From contig CAVAVP010000007.1 of NCBI GenBank assembly GCA_963592135.1, forward strand, positions 1-45,092: 45,092 nt of DNA, in the 5' to 3' direction. A model generated the notes under the pieces. That model saw nothing but the letters and a program-made list of their open reading frames with translations. It did no database searches and was not told the DNA's origin. Of this stretch, positions 7,859 to 17,675 are shown piece after piece. The stretch is from UBA3700 sp963592135 (GTDB lineage Bacteria > Bacillota > Clostridia > Christensenellales > UBA3700). The translations under genes were made by a program, and so were the position numbers. Within the stretch, counting starts at the first letter, position 1. Every line of letters starts with the position of its first letter.

Positions 7859-9874
7859 TTGACAAAAAATAGAAATAGTAACGTATTAAGATACATCATT
7901 ATTTCCATAGCAGTAGTTTTAATTATTGCATTGCTATGGTCTGTTTTGTATAGCAAAAACAATGGTCCTAAAGAAGTTGATTACAACTATATGATGGATC
8001 AAATTAAAAATGGAGAAGTTACAGCCATCTATGTAGAGGGCGGGTACACAGTCTACTATACAACAGAAGCGGATACAACGAAGTTTAATAAGAAGCCAAC
8101 AAGCTATGCTGAAAGTTATGCACAAATTCCATCAAGAAGTACTTTTGCTGAAGAAATAAGCAGTATGAACATTTCAGGTGTTTCTATAAAATATGACAAT
8201 CCTACAACAACAAATTCTTGGACATCGTACCTAGTTCCTGGTTTAGGTGTTGTGGTAATGTTAATATTAATGTTCTTTATCTTTAGACAAATAGGTGGAC
8301 AAAATAAACAGGCAATGAGTTTTGGACAAACAAAAGCTCGTTTAACAAAGAATGTTACAGTAAGATTCACAGATGTGGCAGGAGCCGAAGAAGAGAAGAC
8401 AGAACTTAGAGAAATTGTTGATTTTTTAAAAAATCCAGGTAAATATACAAAATTGGGTGCAAGAATTCCAAAGGGTGTTCTTTTGATAGGACCTCCAGGA
8501 ACAGGTAAAACATTATTTGCGAAGGCGGTTGCTGGAGAAAGTAATGTTCCATTCTTCTCAATAAGTGGTTCAGATTTCGTAGAAATGTTTGTAGGAACAG
8601 GTGCTGCAAGAGTTAGAGATTTGTTTGCTCAAGCTAAGAAAAACCAACCTTGTATCGTCTTTATTGACGAAATTGACGCTGTAGGTAGACAAAGAGGAGC
8701 CGGACTTGGCGGTGGAAATGATGAAAGAGAGCAAACATTAAACCAATTGTTAGTTCAAATGGACGGTTTCGAAAAAAATGATGGAATTATAGTAATGGCA
8801 GCTACCAATAGAGCAGATGTACTAGATCCAGCATTAATGAGGCCAGGCCGTTTTGATAGACAAATTTATGTGCATACACCTGACGTAAAGGGAAGAGAAG
8901 AAATATTTAAAGTTCATTCAAGAAACAAGCCACTTGCTCCAGATGTTACATTTAAAAACATTGCCAGAATGACAACAGGATTTAGTGGCGCAGATATTGA
9001 AAACTTATTGAATGAAGCTGCAATCTTAGCAGCAAGAGCTAATAGAAATGTTATAGTTATGGAAGATATTCTAGAGGCTATAAATAAGGTAATTGCAGGA
9101 CCACAAAAGAAGAGTAGAGTAATTACTGATTCAGATAAGAGAATCACAGCATATCATGAATCAGGACACGCAATTGTTGCAAGAATGCTTCCATACTGTG
9201 ATGAAGTACAAGAAGTAAGTATTATTCCTCGCGGACAAGCAGCAGGTTATACTTTAACAAGACCAGAGACGGACGATTCTCATGTTACAAAGAATAAGTT
9301 AAATGACACTATTGCTATGATGTTAGGTGGTAGAGCTGCTGAACAAATAGTCATAAAGGATATATCGACAGGTGCTTCAAACGATATAGAAAGAGCGTCC
9401 TCTGTTGCAAGAAAGATGGTCGTAGAATGGGGCATGTCTGATTTCATTGGAAATATGTTCTTGGGTGCAGATAAAGAGGTGTTCTTAGGAAAAGACTATG
9501 GAACTGCTCACAATTACAGTGAAGAAATGGCAGGAAATATAGATAAGGAAATTAAGAATATTATAGATAAGAATTATAAGGTTGCACTAGATATTTTAAA
9601 TAATAATAGGACTGTCCTAGATAATATGGTAAAAGTATTGTTTGAGAAAGAAACAATCTACACAGAGGATGTTGAAGCTTTATTTGATGGAAAAACTCCA
9701 GAAGAGGTTATTGCACAAATAGATGCAAGAGAAAACCAAAAGGAAAAATATAAAAAAGAAAAGCCTCAGGCTGTAAATCCTAAGATAGATATTGTAGAAG
9801 AGCCAAAGGATACAAATGTAGATATAATAGAGCCTGTATCTGAAGAAGTTATAGATAAAAACAAAGAAAAATAA
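7859..9874 (+). CDS. ftsH: ATP-dependent zinc metalloprotease FtsH
   Basis: Membrane-bound AAA protease that degrades misfolded membrane proteins and regulatory proteins. Two membrane segments (about residues 11-31 and 123-143) flank an extracytoplasmic domain. Then come Walker A 'GPPGTGKT' (211-218), the pore motif FVG (244-246), Walker B 'IVFIDEIDA' (267-275), the second region of homology 'DPALMRPGRFDRQ' (323-335), the zinc site 'HESGH' (433-437) and a downstream 'GASNDIERA' with the third ligand. Length is 671 residues, ending in a charged tail. The start is TTG at 7859 with AAGAGGT eight bases upstream; no in-frame ATG fits the N-terminal membrane segment. A strong terminator follows. 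Identity is secure. Confidence 0.97.
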   Translation: MTKNRNSNVLRYIIISIAVVLIIALLWSVLYSKNNGPKEVDYNYMMDQIKNGEVTAIYVEGGYTVYYTTEADTTKFNKKPTSYAESYAQIPSRSTFAEEISSMNISGVSIKYDNPTTTNSWTSYLVPGLGVVVMLILMFFIFRQIGGQNKQAMSFGQTKARLTKNVTVRFTDVAGAEEEKTELREIVDFLKNPGKYTKLGARIPKGVLLIGPPGTGKTLFAKAVAGESNVPFFSISGSDFVEMFVGTGAARVRDLFAQAKKNQPCIVFIDEIDAVGRQRGAGLGGGNDEREQTLNQLLVQMDGFEKNDGIIVMAATNRADVLDPALMRPGRFDRQIYVHTPDVKGREEIFKVHSRNKPLAPDVTFKNIARMTTGFSGADIENLLNEAAILAARANRNVIVMEDILEAINKVIAGPQKKSRVITDSDKRITAYHESGHAIVARMLPYCDEVQEVSIIPRGQAAGYTLTRPETDDSHVTKNKLNDTIAMMLGGRAAEQIVIKDISTGASNDIERASSVARKMVVEWGMSDFIGNMFLGADKEVFLGKDYGTAHNYSEEMAGNIDKEIKNIIDKNYKVALDILNNNRTVLDNMVKVLFEKETIYTEDVEALFDGKTPEEVIAQIDARENQKEKYKKEKPQAVNPKIDIVEEPKDTNVDIIEPVSEEVIDKNKEK

Positions 9875-9893
9875 AAATTATAAAATAAAAAAG

Positions 9894-9926
9894 AACCTCT
9901 AAAGTTTGTCGCTTTAGAGGTTTTTT
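9894..9926 (+). terminator. bidirectional terminator between ftsH and the M20 peptidase gene
   Basis: Perfect 11-bp stem AACCTCTAAAG (9894-9904) / CTTTAGAGGTT (9912-9922), seven-base loop, then T's on the plus strand. The minus strand also has a T-rich exit, so it can end both converging genes. Confidence 0.9.
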
Positions 9927-9939
9927 ATGTAGCAAGATA

Positions 9940-11226
9940 TTAAAAACATAAACTTTTTATTGCTTCTAGATATATATTATAAGCTTTTTCAAAAAGTTTT
10001 AAATCAAGATGTTCGTTTGCTTCATGAGCGGAAGATTCTTCATTAGGAAAAACAGGACCGAATCCAACGCCATGTTTTAATGCTCTTGCGTAAGTGCCGC
10101 CACCTATTGTTATAGGGGAAACATCTTCGCCGGTTACCTTTTTATATGCATCTAGAAGTTTAACAACTAAAGGATCGTTTTTATCCACAAAAAGTGGGGC
10201 TTGAGAGTGGATAATTTCAACCTTGCAATTAAAAACTTTAGAAAGTGTATTTACTATAAAAGCTTCATTTATCGAAATAGGATATCTAATATCTAAAGTT
10301 ATCTCTAGGTTGTTGTTTTTTATTTCTACAACACCTATATTGCAAGAAAGAACTCCACTTTTTTCGTCGCTAACATTTAATTTAAGACCTCTTCCATCAC
10401 AATCTTTTAATACATTATATAAAAATGCATAATCTGTTAGGGTTTTGCTTAAATATTTAAGTATATGTAAAAATGCATTATCTCCTTTTTCGGGAGTAGA
10501 GCCGTGTGCTGCAACGCCTACGGCTTGAATAAATGTATTATTGTCTTTTTGTGTTATGGTAAGATTTTTATCGTTAGTTTGAGGCAATTTTCCCTTTAGT
10601 TTTGCAAAGCATTTTGCAATTACCATATTAGGTCTTTCGCCGCCCTTTATGTCTATTAAATTTGTAGGAATAGGCAAGTAGATTTTTATATGACAAATTC
10701 CTTTTTCGCAATTAATAACAGGAAAATCAGCATCTGGGGAAATTCCAGTAAAAGGCATTGTTTCTAATTCGTTATATCTTTCAATACACTTCCATCCGGT
10801 TTCTTCATTTCCGCCAACTATAAACTTAATTTTTTTAGTAGGGACATAGCCTTCATCAATTAATTGTTTTACTGCATATAAACACGCTAAAGTAGGGCCT
10901 TTATCGTCTAAAACTCCACGGCCATATAAAATATTATTACGAATTTCTCCATATGGATTATAAGACCATTCTTCCTTATTAAAGGGAACAACATCCATGT
11001 GCCCTAAAATTCCAAATTCTTCGCCTTCGCCTATTGTTGCTGTGCCATAGTAGCCAGATTCATTGTGAGTTTTAAAGCCAAAGTTGTTTGCAATGGATAA
11101 AAATTCATCTATGCAATTATTAACCCCCTCTCCAAAAGGAGAACTTGTTGTAGGAGTGGACTGTACGCTATTTATAGATACAAGTTTTAAAGTATCTTTT
11201 ACTAAACTTTCAAAATAAGTTTGCAT
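9940..11226 (-). CDS. M20-family dipeptidase, PepV/Sapep-like
   Basis: Zinc-dependent cytoplasmic peptidase, probably cleaving dipeptides. The metal site is readable: 'ILGHMDVVP' with His76 and Asp78, 'YGRGVLDDKGP' with the bridging Asp near 107, the Glu pair 'GGNEETGWKC' (141-142), 'SPDADFPVI', and a C-terminal 'SSAHEANEHL' that supplies the last His. 'GGGTYARAL' is also typical of PepV-like enzymes. At 428 residues it is somewhat shorter than classic PepV (~470). A GAGG-type ribosome site lies before the ATG on the minus strand. It converges on ftsH and diverges from gltX. The symbol pepV is not assigned because substrate range cannot be read from sequence. Confidence 0.87.
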   Translation of the reverse strand: MQTYFESLVKDTLKLVSINSVQSTPTTSSPFGEGVNNCIDEFLSIANNFGFKTHNESGYYGTATIGEGEEFGILGHMDVVPFNKEEWSYNPYGEIRNNILYGRGVLDDKGPTLACLYAVKQLIDEGYVPTKKIKFIVGGNEETGWKCIERYNELETMPFTGISPDADFPVINCEKGICHIKIYLPIPTNLIDIKGGERPNMVIAKCFAKLKGKLPQTNDKNLTITQKDNNTFIQAVGVAAHGSTPEKGDNAFLHILKYLSKTLTDYAFLYNVLKDCDGRGLKLNVSDEKSGVLSCNIGVVEIKNNNLEITLDIRYPISINEAFIVNTLSKVFNCKVEIIHSQAPLFVDKNDPLVVKLLDAYKKVTGEDVSPITIGGGTYARALKHGVGFGPVFPNEESSAHEANEHLDLKLFEKAYNIYLEAIKSLCF

Positions 11227-11320
11227 GGTTGCCTCTTTTGTAATTCATTCGTATAATATTATACACATTTAGGCAAAAATATGGTATTCTAAATGGGATT
11301 AAGAAATAGAGGTTTTATAT

Positions 11321-12766
11321 ATGGAAAAAGTAAGAACAAGATTTGCACCAAGCCCAACAGGATTTATGCATATAGGAAATTTAAGAACATGTTTATATGC
11401 TTATTTATGGGCAAAAAAACATAACGGAACATTTGTACTTAGAATAGAAGACACAGATCAAGAAAGATATGTTGAAGGTGCAGTAGACGTAATTTATAGA
11501 ACTTTGGAGAAAGCTGGAATTACTCATGACGAGGGCCCAGATAAAGACTGCGGATATGGTCCATACATTCAAAGTGAAAGAAAAGACCTTTATTTAAAAT
11601 ATGCAAAGGAATTAGTTGAAAAAGGTGGAGCATATTATTGTTTCTGTACTAAAGAAAGATTAGCTTCTTTAAAGGATGAAAATGGTATAGGAAAGTATGA
11701 CAAACATTGTTTAAAACTTTCAAAAGAAGAAGTAAAGGCAAGATTAGATGCTGGAGAGCCATATGTAATTAGACAAAATATCCCAGAAGAAGGTGTAAGT
11801 GAGTATGATGATATGGTATTTGGTCATATTTCAGTTCCAAATAAGGATATGGAAGATGAAATATTAATAAAAACTGACGGAATGCCAACATATAATTTCG
11901 CAAATGTTGTAGATGATCACTTAATGGCTATTAATTATGTAATTAGAGGAGTAGAATATCTTTCTTCAACGCCAAAATACAACTTAATGTATGATGCGTT
12001 TGGTTGGGAAAGACCACACTACATGCATTTATCTCCAATTATGAAAGATGCACAAAGAAAACTTTCAAAAAGATATGGAGATGCAAATTTTGAAGATTTC
12101 CTAGCAAAAGGATATTTGCCAGAGGCAATTGTTAATTATATTGCACTTTTAGGATGGGCTCCAAAGAGTAATCAAGAAAAAATGACAATGCAAGAAATGC
12201 TAGAGCAATTTGATATAAGCGGAATTTCACATTCCCCAAGTATTTTTGATGAACAAAAAATGCGTTGGTTAAATGGTGAATATATAAAAGAGTTATCTAT
12301 TGATGAATTTGTAAAACATGCAACTCCTTACTTTGAAAAGAGTAAGATAGCAGGAAAGTACGATTATAGAAAGCTTGCAGAATTATTAATTCCAAGAACG
12401 GAAATATTTAGTGATATCCCAGATAAAATAAATTTTTTAGAGGAGTTTGGGGAATATGATATAGAAATGTTCGAGCATAAGAAAATGAAGATAACTAAAG
12501 AAATAGCATATCAGGCATTAAAGAAATGTGAAGACGTATTGCCAAATTTTGAAAAATGGGACAATGATTCTTTAAAAGAACTATTAACAAATGCAGCAGT
12601 GGAACTAGGGATAAAAACGGGGCAAATTTTCTTGCCATTAAGATTAGCAATCTCCGCTGCGGCTTCAACTCCAGGTGGAGCTACTGAACTTGCAGTTCTT
12701 TTAGGAAAAGAAGAAACATTAAGAAGGCTACAGTTCTCTATTGAATTATTAGAGAAAAATTTATAA
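11321..12766 (+). CDS. gltX: glutamate-tRNA ligase
   Basis: Class I aminoacyl-tRNA synthetase that charges tRNA-Glu (in many clostridia also tRNA-Gln, before amidation). The HIGH motif appears as 'FMHIGNLRT' (about 15-23) and the KMSKS motif as KLSKR near residue 247. A zinc-ribbon-like 'YCFCTKERL' followed by 'KYDKHC' lies in the connective region. Length (481) is normal. A weak GAGG lies before the ATG at 11321. It stands alone between the divergent peptidase gene and the rpsF promoter. Whether it is a strict GluRS or a non-discriminating enzyme cannot be decided here. Confidence 0.95.
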   Translation: MEKVRTRFAPSPTGFMHIGNLRTCLYAYLWAKKHNGTFVLRIEDTDQERYVEGAVDVIYRTLEKAGITHDEGPDKDCGYGPYIQSERKDLYLKYAKELVEKGGAYYCFCTKERLASLKDENGIGKYDKHCLKLSKEEVKARLDAGEPYVIRQNIPEEGVSEYDDMVFGHISVPNKDMEDEILIKTDGMPTYNFANVVDDHLMAINYVIRGVEYLSSTPKYNLMYDAFGWERPHYMHLSPIMKDAQRKLSKRYGDANFEDFLAKGYLPEAIVNYIALLGWAPKSNQEKMTMQEMLEQFDISGISHSPSIFDEQKMRWLNGEYIKELSIDEFVKHATPYFEKSKIAGKYDYRKLAELLIPRTEIFSDIPDKINFLEEFGEYDIEMFEHKKMKITKEIAYQALKKCEDVLPNFEKWDNDSLKELLTNAAVELGIKTGQIFLPLRLAISAAASTPGGATELAVLLGKEETLRRLQFSIELLEKNL

Positions 12767-12798
12767 TTATATGATAATTTATACATTTAATTTTTTGC

Positions 12799-12828
12799 TT
12801 TACAAAGTAAAAGGGTAAATGGTATATT
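12799..12828 (+). promoter_or_regulatory. promoter of rpsF-ssb-rpsR
   Basis: TTTACA (12799-12804), 18 bases, TATATT (12823-12828). The predicted transcript has a leader of about 75 bases before rpsF. Confidence 0.6.
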
Positions 12829-12863
12829 ATTTATACATTTTGAATATTTTTTCAAAACTCTTG

Positions 12864-12900
12864 CTCCTGAGAAAGTTAGGGGACATTAGACCAAAGGAGG
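12864..12900 (+). promoter_or_regulatory. candidate S6:S18 leader with ribosome-site sequestration
   Basis: CTCCT (12864-12868) can pair with AGGGG (12878-12882) in one fold, or with AGGAG (12895-12899), which is the rpsF ribosome site, in another. In many bacteria the S6:S18 complex binds the rpsF leader and represses its own synthesis. The competing pairings suggest such a control, but I cannot confirm the known consensus structure by eye. Confidence 0.35.
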
Positions 12901-12909
12901 ATTTAGAAC

Positions 12910-13191
12910 ATGAACAAGTACGAGTTACTATTAATCATTGATAACGATGCTTCAGATGAAGTAAAGCAATCATTTATTGATAAGATTAGTTCTGTTATCA
13001 CTTCTGAAGAAGGAACAGTAGATACACTTGAAAAGTGGGGCACACGTAAGTATGCTTATCCTATTAACTTCAAAACAGAAGGATATTATGTATTAATCGA
13101 GTTCACAGCGCCAGCTACAGTTCCAGCAGAAATCGAAAGATTAGTTCGTATTACTGATGAAGCCGTAAGACACATGATGATTAAGAAATAG
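12910..13191 (+). CDS. rpsF: 30S ribosomal protein S6
   Basis: Small-subunit protein that binds 16S rRNA as a pair with S18. The 93-residue protein has the typical start 'MNKYELLLIIDND', the central 'LEKWGTRKYAYPI' and the 'EIERLVRITDEAVRHMMIKK' tail. A strong AAAGGAGG lies ten bases before the ATG. It is first in the conserved rpsF-ssb-rpsR operon; ssb follows after 11 bases. Confidence 0.97.
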   Translation: MNKYELLLIIDNDASDEVKQSFIDKISSVITSEEGTVDTLEKWGTRKYAYPINFKTEGYYVLIEFTAPATVPAEIERLVRITDEAVRHMMIKK

Positions 13192-13202
13192 GAGAAAAAT
13201 TA

Positions 13203-13622
13203 ATGAATAAGGTATTTTTAATTGGCAATTTAACAACAGATGTTGATAAGAGAACAACAGAATCTGGAGTGGCTTACGCTAGATTTGGTTTAGCAGTAGG
13301 TAGAAGACCTGTAAATAAGAATTCACAAAATAATGCAGACTTTTTCAATGTTATTTGTTGGAGAAATCAAGCAGATTTTGCTGGGAATTATTTATCTAAA
13401 GGAAAAAAGGTTTCAATTGTTGGATCAATTCAAATCAATAAATACCAAGGACAAGATGGTACAAATAAAACTTCGGTTGATATCGTGGTAGAAGATATGG
13501 AAATCTTGACTCCTCGTGATAGCCAAGGTAACGAGGTAACAGGTATCGCCAACGTAAATAATGTTGTAAAGGAAAAGAAAGAATTAACCGAAGAAACAAC
13601 AGATGGCGAATTACCATTTTAA
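13203..13622 (+). CDS. ssb: single-stranded DNA-binding protein
   Basis: OB-fold protein that coats single-stranded DNA and recruits repair and replication partners. It starts 'MNKVFLIGNLTTDVDKRTTE', with 'FFNVICWRNQADFAGNYLSK' in the core, a short linker and the partner-binding tip DGELPF, a variant of the usual acidic ...DIPF. Length is 139 residues. An AGGAG ribosome site lies just upstream. Its place between rpsF and rpsR identifies it as the housekeeping copy. Confidence 0.96.
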   Translation: MNKVFLIGNLTTDVDKRTTESGVAYARFGLAVGRRPVNKNSQNNADFFNVICWRNQADFAGNYLSKGKKVSIVGSIQINKYQGQDGTNKTSVDIVVEDMEILTPRDSQGNEVTGIANVNNVVKEKKELTEETTDGELPF

Positions 13623-13637
13623 TAAAGGAGAACAAAA

Positions 13638-13928
13638 ATGGAAGAGAAGGTTGTAAATACACAAGCAGCTGCTCCTGCAGCTAATGGAAAACGTCCTTTT
13701 AATGCTAATGGAAAGAGAGCTCCTCGTAAGAAAGTTTGTAATTTCTGCGTGGACAAAGCTACAAGTATTGATTATAAGGATATTGCAAAATTACGTAAGT
13801 TTGTTACAGAGAACGGTAAGATTGTTCCAAGAAGAATGAGTGGAGTATGTGCAAAACATCAAAGAATGTTATGTACAGCAATCAAGAGAGCTAGAGAAAT
13901 GGCTTTATTACCATATGTAGCTGACTAA
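13638..13928 (+). CDS. rpsR: 30S ribosomal protein S18
   Basis: Partner of S6 on the 30S platform. The conserved core begins at 'KKVCNFCVDKATSIDYKD' and continues through 'IVPRRMSGVCAKHQRMLC' to 'AIKRAREMALLPYV'. The cysteines CxxC plus 'CAKHQRMLC' mark the zinc-type variant. A basic, Ala/Asn-rich N-terminal extension of about 30 residues brings it to 96 residues, longer than many S18 proteins. AAAGGAG precedes the ATG. A strong terminator follows. Confidence 0.96.
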   Translation: MEEKVVNTQAAAPAANGKRPFNANGKRAPRKKVCNFCVDKATSIDYKDIAKLRKFVTENGKIVPRRMSGVCAKHQRMLCTAIKRAREMALLPYVAD

Positions 13929-13947
13929 TAAGGTAAAAAAAGAAGTT

Positions 13948-13976
13948 ATGGGCTGTCAATAGACAGCCCATTTTTT
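13948..13976 (+). terminator. terminator of rpsF-ssb-rpsR
   Basis: Perfect 10-bp stem ATGGGCTGTC / GACAGCCCAT (13948-13957 and 13962-13971) with an AATA loop and a run of six T. Confidence 0.95.
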
Positions 13977-14210
13977 AGTTAAATAATTCAAGTAAAGTAA
14001 TTACATTTTGAAAAAGATTGCTATATTCTTTATCTTAATTCTAAACAATGAGTCGATTTGGCAAGATTAAATTAGATGAAAGAGTATATTTTATGTTTTT
14101 CACTCTGAATGACGAAAGACAAATTTTTAGATAAAGAATTGTCAGAAATCTTTAGTTAAAATTTAAAGTTCTATGATTTAATCAAACTATCAAAAAAGGA
14201 GATTTTTAAT

Positions 14211-16087
14211 TTGAAGAAACATTTAGTATTATTAATTGTGATTTTTGCATTAGTTTTTACCACATCATGTTCCAAGGAAGAGAATTTTATAAACCCAGGT
14301 GACAGTTTAGGTGGTGGCGGAGAAGGATACACTTCAGTGTAATCATTAACCGATTTAGATAGTGAAGTAGAAACTTTAATTTCTAATATTGATGAAGATT
14401 TAATAAATGAATATTCTGAAAAAACAGATTTAAATTCTGCGGTTTTAATTACTGATACAAGTGTATTAATTACAACTGCGGGAGATTATATTTTAGAAGG
14501 AGAATATTCAAATGTAGTTGTTTCTGTGGGGAAGGGAGATGTTGTGCATTTGTTTTTAAAAATGCTACAGTTTCATCAACAAATGCTATAGGAATATCTA
14601 ATGAGAATAAAAAATCAACATTAATTTTAACCGCAGTAGATGGAACAACAAATAATATATCTACAACATTAGGGAATTTAAACGCGATGCATGTAAAAGG
14701 AAATTTAATAATAAACGGAAGTGGAACTATAAATGTAACGTCTTCAAATAAAAGTGCAATAAAAGTTTCAAAGGATTTTTATATTTTAGATGCTACATTA
14801 AATCTAGGCTTTGCCAGTTATGGAATTAATGCAAGAAATATTATGGTAGATGGTGCTTTTGTTGCTGCAAAAGCAAGCAGTGCATATTCGAAAGATGGAA
14901 TTAGAGCAGAATGCGATGAAGATGATGTGTTAGATGCCATAAATGGTGGTGAAACGGGATTTTTATCAAACGAAGGATATGTCTATCTAGTGGATACAAA
15001 TTATGTAGCTGATGTATATGGAGATGGTATTCAGGCAGATTCCTTTATTTATATAAATAAAAGTACATGTAATATAACAACAAATGGTCAATTTGTAGCA
15101 TATACAACAGAAAATATGGAAACATACAAACTTACAGAAGACGATTTTAGATGGGAAAAAGCAGGATCTTCGTATTCTAAGGTTGCCTCAGATGAAATTC
15201 GAAATAAGAGTGGATATTAAGCATTAGCACAAAGTTGTAAGGGATTAAAAGTTGGAGAAATTTCATATATTGATGCAAATAATGAAGAGCAAGACGTAGT
15301 AGATGGTAATTATTATTTAATAATTAATTCAAGTGTTTTAGATATTAATACAACTGACGATGCTGTGCATGTAAATTCTGGCAATATTGTTATAAACGGC
15401 GGTGAGTTTACAATAGAGACAAAGGATGATGGAATAACAGCTGACGATTATGTTCAAATAAAAGATTGTAAAGTAACAATAAATTCTTGTTATGAGGGAA
15501 TAGAAGGAGCAAAAATAGAAATTACAGGTGAAAATACAATTATAGATATAGTTTCTTTAGATGATGGTATTAGTACTGCTTCGGATAAATTAGACAAGCA
15601 AGATATTTATTTATACATAGAAAATGGTAAAATTTCAATTAATGCTTCGGGAGATGGAATAGATTCAAATGGTTTTGTTTTGATAAAAGGTGGATTTTTA
15701 TATATTGATGGGCCGATATCGGGTGGGGACTCTTCTTTGGATTCAGAAACTGGAGTTTTAGTAAATGGCGGATATCTATTCGCTGCCGGTTCTTTAGAGA
15801 TGGTTGAAACTCCAGCTTCTAACTCGAGCCAATATGTTGTTTCTCTTGCTGTGAAGTCTCAAATAAATAGTGGCACTAAGATTAGCGTATTAGATGAAGA
15901 AAGTAATGAGATAATGAGTTATACACTTGAAAAATCTGCACAATCTATTATAATTTCATGTCCAACGTTTGAAGAAGGCAAGGTTTATATTATAAAAGGA
16001 GATTCAACGACTCTTTCAACTTTTACAATATCTTCCACGATTACGAGTATAGGGGCTTCTTTTGAGCATCAAGGAGGTAGAAGATAA
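14211..16087 (+). pseudogene. Cthe_2159-like carbohydrate-binding beta-helix lipoprotein, broken
   Basis: A TTG start at 14211 (AAAAGGAG upstream) opens a lipoprotein signal peptide with lipobox TTSC, then a Gly-rich linker. The same protein continues to 16087 through three lesions: an in-frame TAA at 14340-14342, a frameshift near 14541, and an in-frame TAA at 15218-15220. The joined product has repeated strand-turn units such as 'NLIINGSGTINVTS', 'DDGITADDYVQIKDCKVTI' and 'GDGIDSNGFVLIKGG', as in the surface carbohydrate/pectin-binding proteins related to Cthe_2159 (DUF4353). Intact pieces lie at 14687-15220 and 15221-16087. The few lesions suggest recent loss, or sequencing error. It precedes a sugar symporter and an esterase. 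Confidence 0.8.
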
Positions 16088-16107
16088 AAAGTTTAAATCT
16101 ACTGGTT

Positions 16108-16136
16108 ATTGAATAAAGGGCCTAAAAATAATATAA
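16108..16136 (+). promoter_or_regulatory. promoter of the sugar symporter-esterase pair
   Basis: TTGAAT (16108-16113), 17 bases, TATAAT (16131-16136), 34 bases before the symporter ATG. Confidence 0.75.
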
Positions 16137-16170
16137 TAGGAAAGAGATTATATTATTCTAGAGAGAAATT

Positions 16171-17670
16171 ATGGAAGCGACAAAAGAAACAAGTTTTATT
16201 TCAATGACAAGTGGATTGAAAACAAAGGATTACATTGCATATGCAATGATTGATACGGCGGGGTGTTTAGTTTTTTCACTTGTAACAACATTATTACAAA
16301 AGTTTTATACAGACATTTTTAATTTAAGTCCGTTATTTATTATGATTATGTTTGTTGCTGCTCGTGTATGGGATGCAATAAACGATCCAATGATGGGAAG
16401 AATTTGTGATATTAAAAAACCTACTAAATGGGGCAGGTATCGTCCATGGTTCTTATACATGGCAGCACCTCTTGGAATAACTGCGATTTTAATGTTTATG
16501 AAATGGCCCGGATTAGGTGGAGATTCTAATTATGTTGGCACTTGTATTTATGCAACTATAACTTACATTATATTCGGAATGGTGTATACGACAATTCAAA
16601 TTCCATATGGTTCATTAGCTTCTGTTGTAACAACAGATGAAAAAGAGAGAAATAAGCTTTCGATTTGGAGAGCATTAGGAGCCGGCGTTGGTTCGATTCC
16701 AGTTCTTTTAATCGCCACATTTGCTTATTCAGACAGAGTTGATGAATTTGGCAATAAAGTGATTGGAGAAAACGGGAAAGTCATTACAGATATGCAATTT
16801 AAGCCTGTTATGATTGGCGTAATAATAATGTCTATAGTGTCTATGATAATGCTGGTTATTGCTTTTAAGGCTAACAAAGAAAGAGTTGTGGCACAGCCAA
16901 AAGAAAACAAAAAGGGAGCTACAAAGAGGGCTCTTAAAAATTTAATAACAAATAGAGCCTTTATTGGTATAAGTTTGGCAGCCATGCTTCTTTTAGCAGG
17001 GCAAATGTTTACTCAAAGCTTCTATTTATATTTGTTTAATGATTACTTTGGAGCAAACTGGATGAATCTTGTTTCAACGGCTTGTACATATGCACCAATG
17101 CTAATATTTATGTTTGTAACTCCTAAAATGGTAAGAGCATTTGGTAAGAGATCTTTATGTGCAGTTGGAATGGCAATAGCGGCACTTGCTAATCTTTTAT
17201 TATTCGCGTTAAGAGGGGTAGAGCCAGGAACGTTAAAATATTTATTCTTGGTATTGTGTTTTATAAGTGGTTGCGGCCAAACATTTATGACACTTCAAGT
17301 GTGGTCTATGGCTGCAGATGCTATTGATGATATAGAAGTAAAGACAGGTCAAAGAGATGACGGAACTGCTTATTCGGTATTTAATTTCTTTAGAAAATTG
17401 GGTCAAGTAATTGCTGCAATAGCCGTTAATGGGGCTCTTTTAGGAATGAATTATGCTTATGAAAAGGGAGCTGTTCAAACATATGAAAACCTAAAAACGA
17501 TGTATGATTTAGCAACATTAATTCCTGCAGTAATGTTTGCGTTAATGGCGATTTCTTTATATTTTATTTATCCTCTTTCTAAAAAGAAGGTTGCAGAACT
17601 TCAAGTATTAAAGGAAGAAAAGTTAAGAGAATCATATGAAAACAATACCATAACTATCGTGGAGGATTGA
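16171..17670 (+). CDS. GPH-family sugar:cation symporter (MelB-like)
   Basis: Major-facilitator transporter of the glycoside-pentoside-hexuronide family, moving a sugar or glycoside with Na+ or H+. The diagnostic N-terminal region reads 'FYTDIFNLSPLFIMIMFVAA' then 'RVWDAINDPMMGRICD' and 'WGRYRPWFL'. About twelve hydrophobic segments can be counted over 499 residues. A second marker is 'KTGQRDDGTAYSVFNFFRKLGQ' in the C-terminal half. The ATG at 16171 follows AGAGAG. The esterase gene starts six bases after its stop, so the two form an operon. The substrate cannot be read from sequence; the esterase and the broken glycan-binding gene nearby suggest an acylated plant glycan fragment. Confidence 0.88.
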   Translation: MEATKETSFISMTSGLKTKDYIAYAMIDTAGCLVFSLVTTLLQKFYTDIFNLSPLFIMIMFVAARVWDAINDPMMGRICDIKKPTKWGRYRPWFLYMAAPLGITAILMFMKWPGLGGDSNYVGTCIYATITYIIFGMVYTTIQIPYGSLASVVTTDEKERNKLSIWRALGAGVGSIPVLLIATFAYSDRVDEFGNKVIGENGKVITDMQFKPVMIGVIIMSIVSMIMLVIAFKANKERVVAQPKENKKGATKRALKNLITNRAFIGISLAAMLLLAGQMFTQSFYLYLFNDYFGANWMNLVSTACTYAPMLIFMFVTPKMVRAFGKRSLCAVGMAIAALANLLLFALRGVEPGTLKYLFLVLCFISGCGQTFMTLQVWSMAADAIDDIEVKTGQRDDGTAYSVFNFFRKLGQVIAAIAVNGALLGMNYAYEKGAVQTYENLKTMYDLATLIPAVMFALMAISLYFIYPLSKKKVAELQVLKEEKLRESYENNTITIVED

Positions 17671-17675
17671 TTTTA

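Noticed and set aside
14048..14134. A 28-codon ORF ('MSRFGKIKLDERVYFMFF...') upstream of the beta-helix pseudogene
   Set aside because: No ribosome site, promoter or family resemblance; expected by chance in such AT-rich DNA.
14687..16087. Two separate beta-helix genes (14687-15220 and 15365-16087)
   Set aside because: They share one frame divided by a single TAA, and together with the upstream lipoprotein start they form one ancestral protein.
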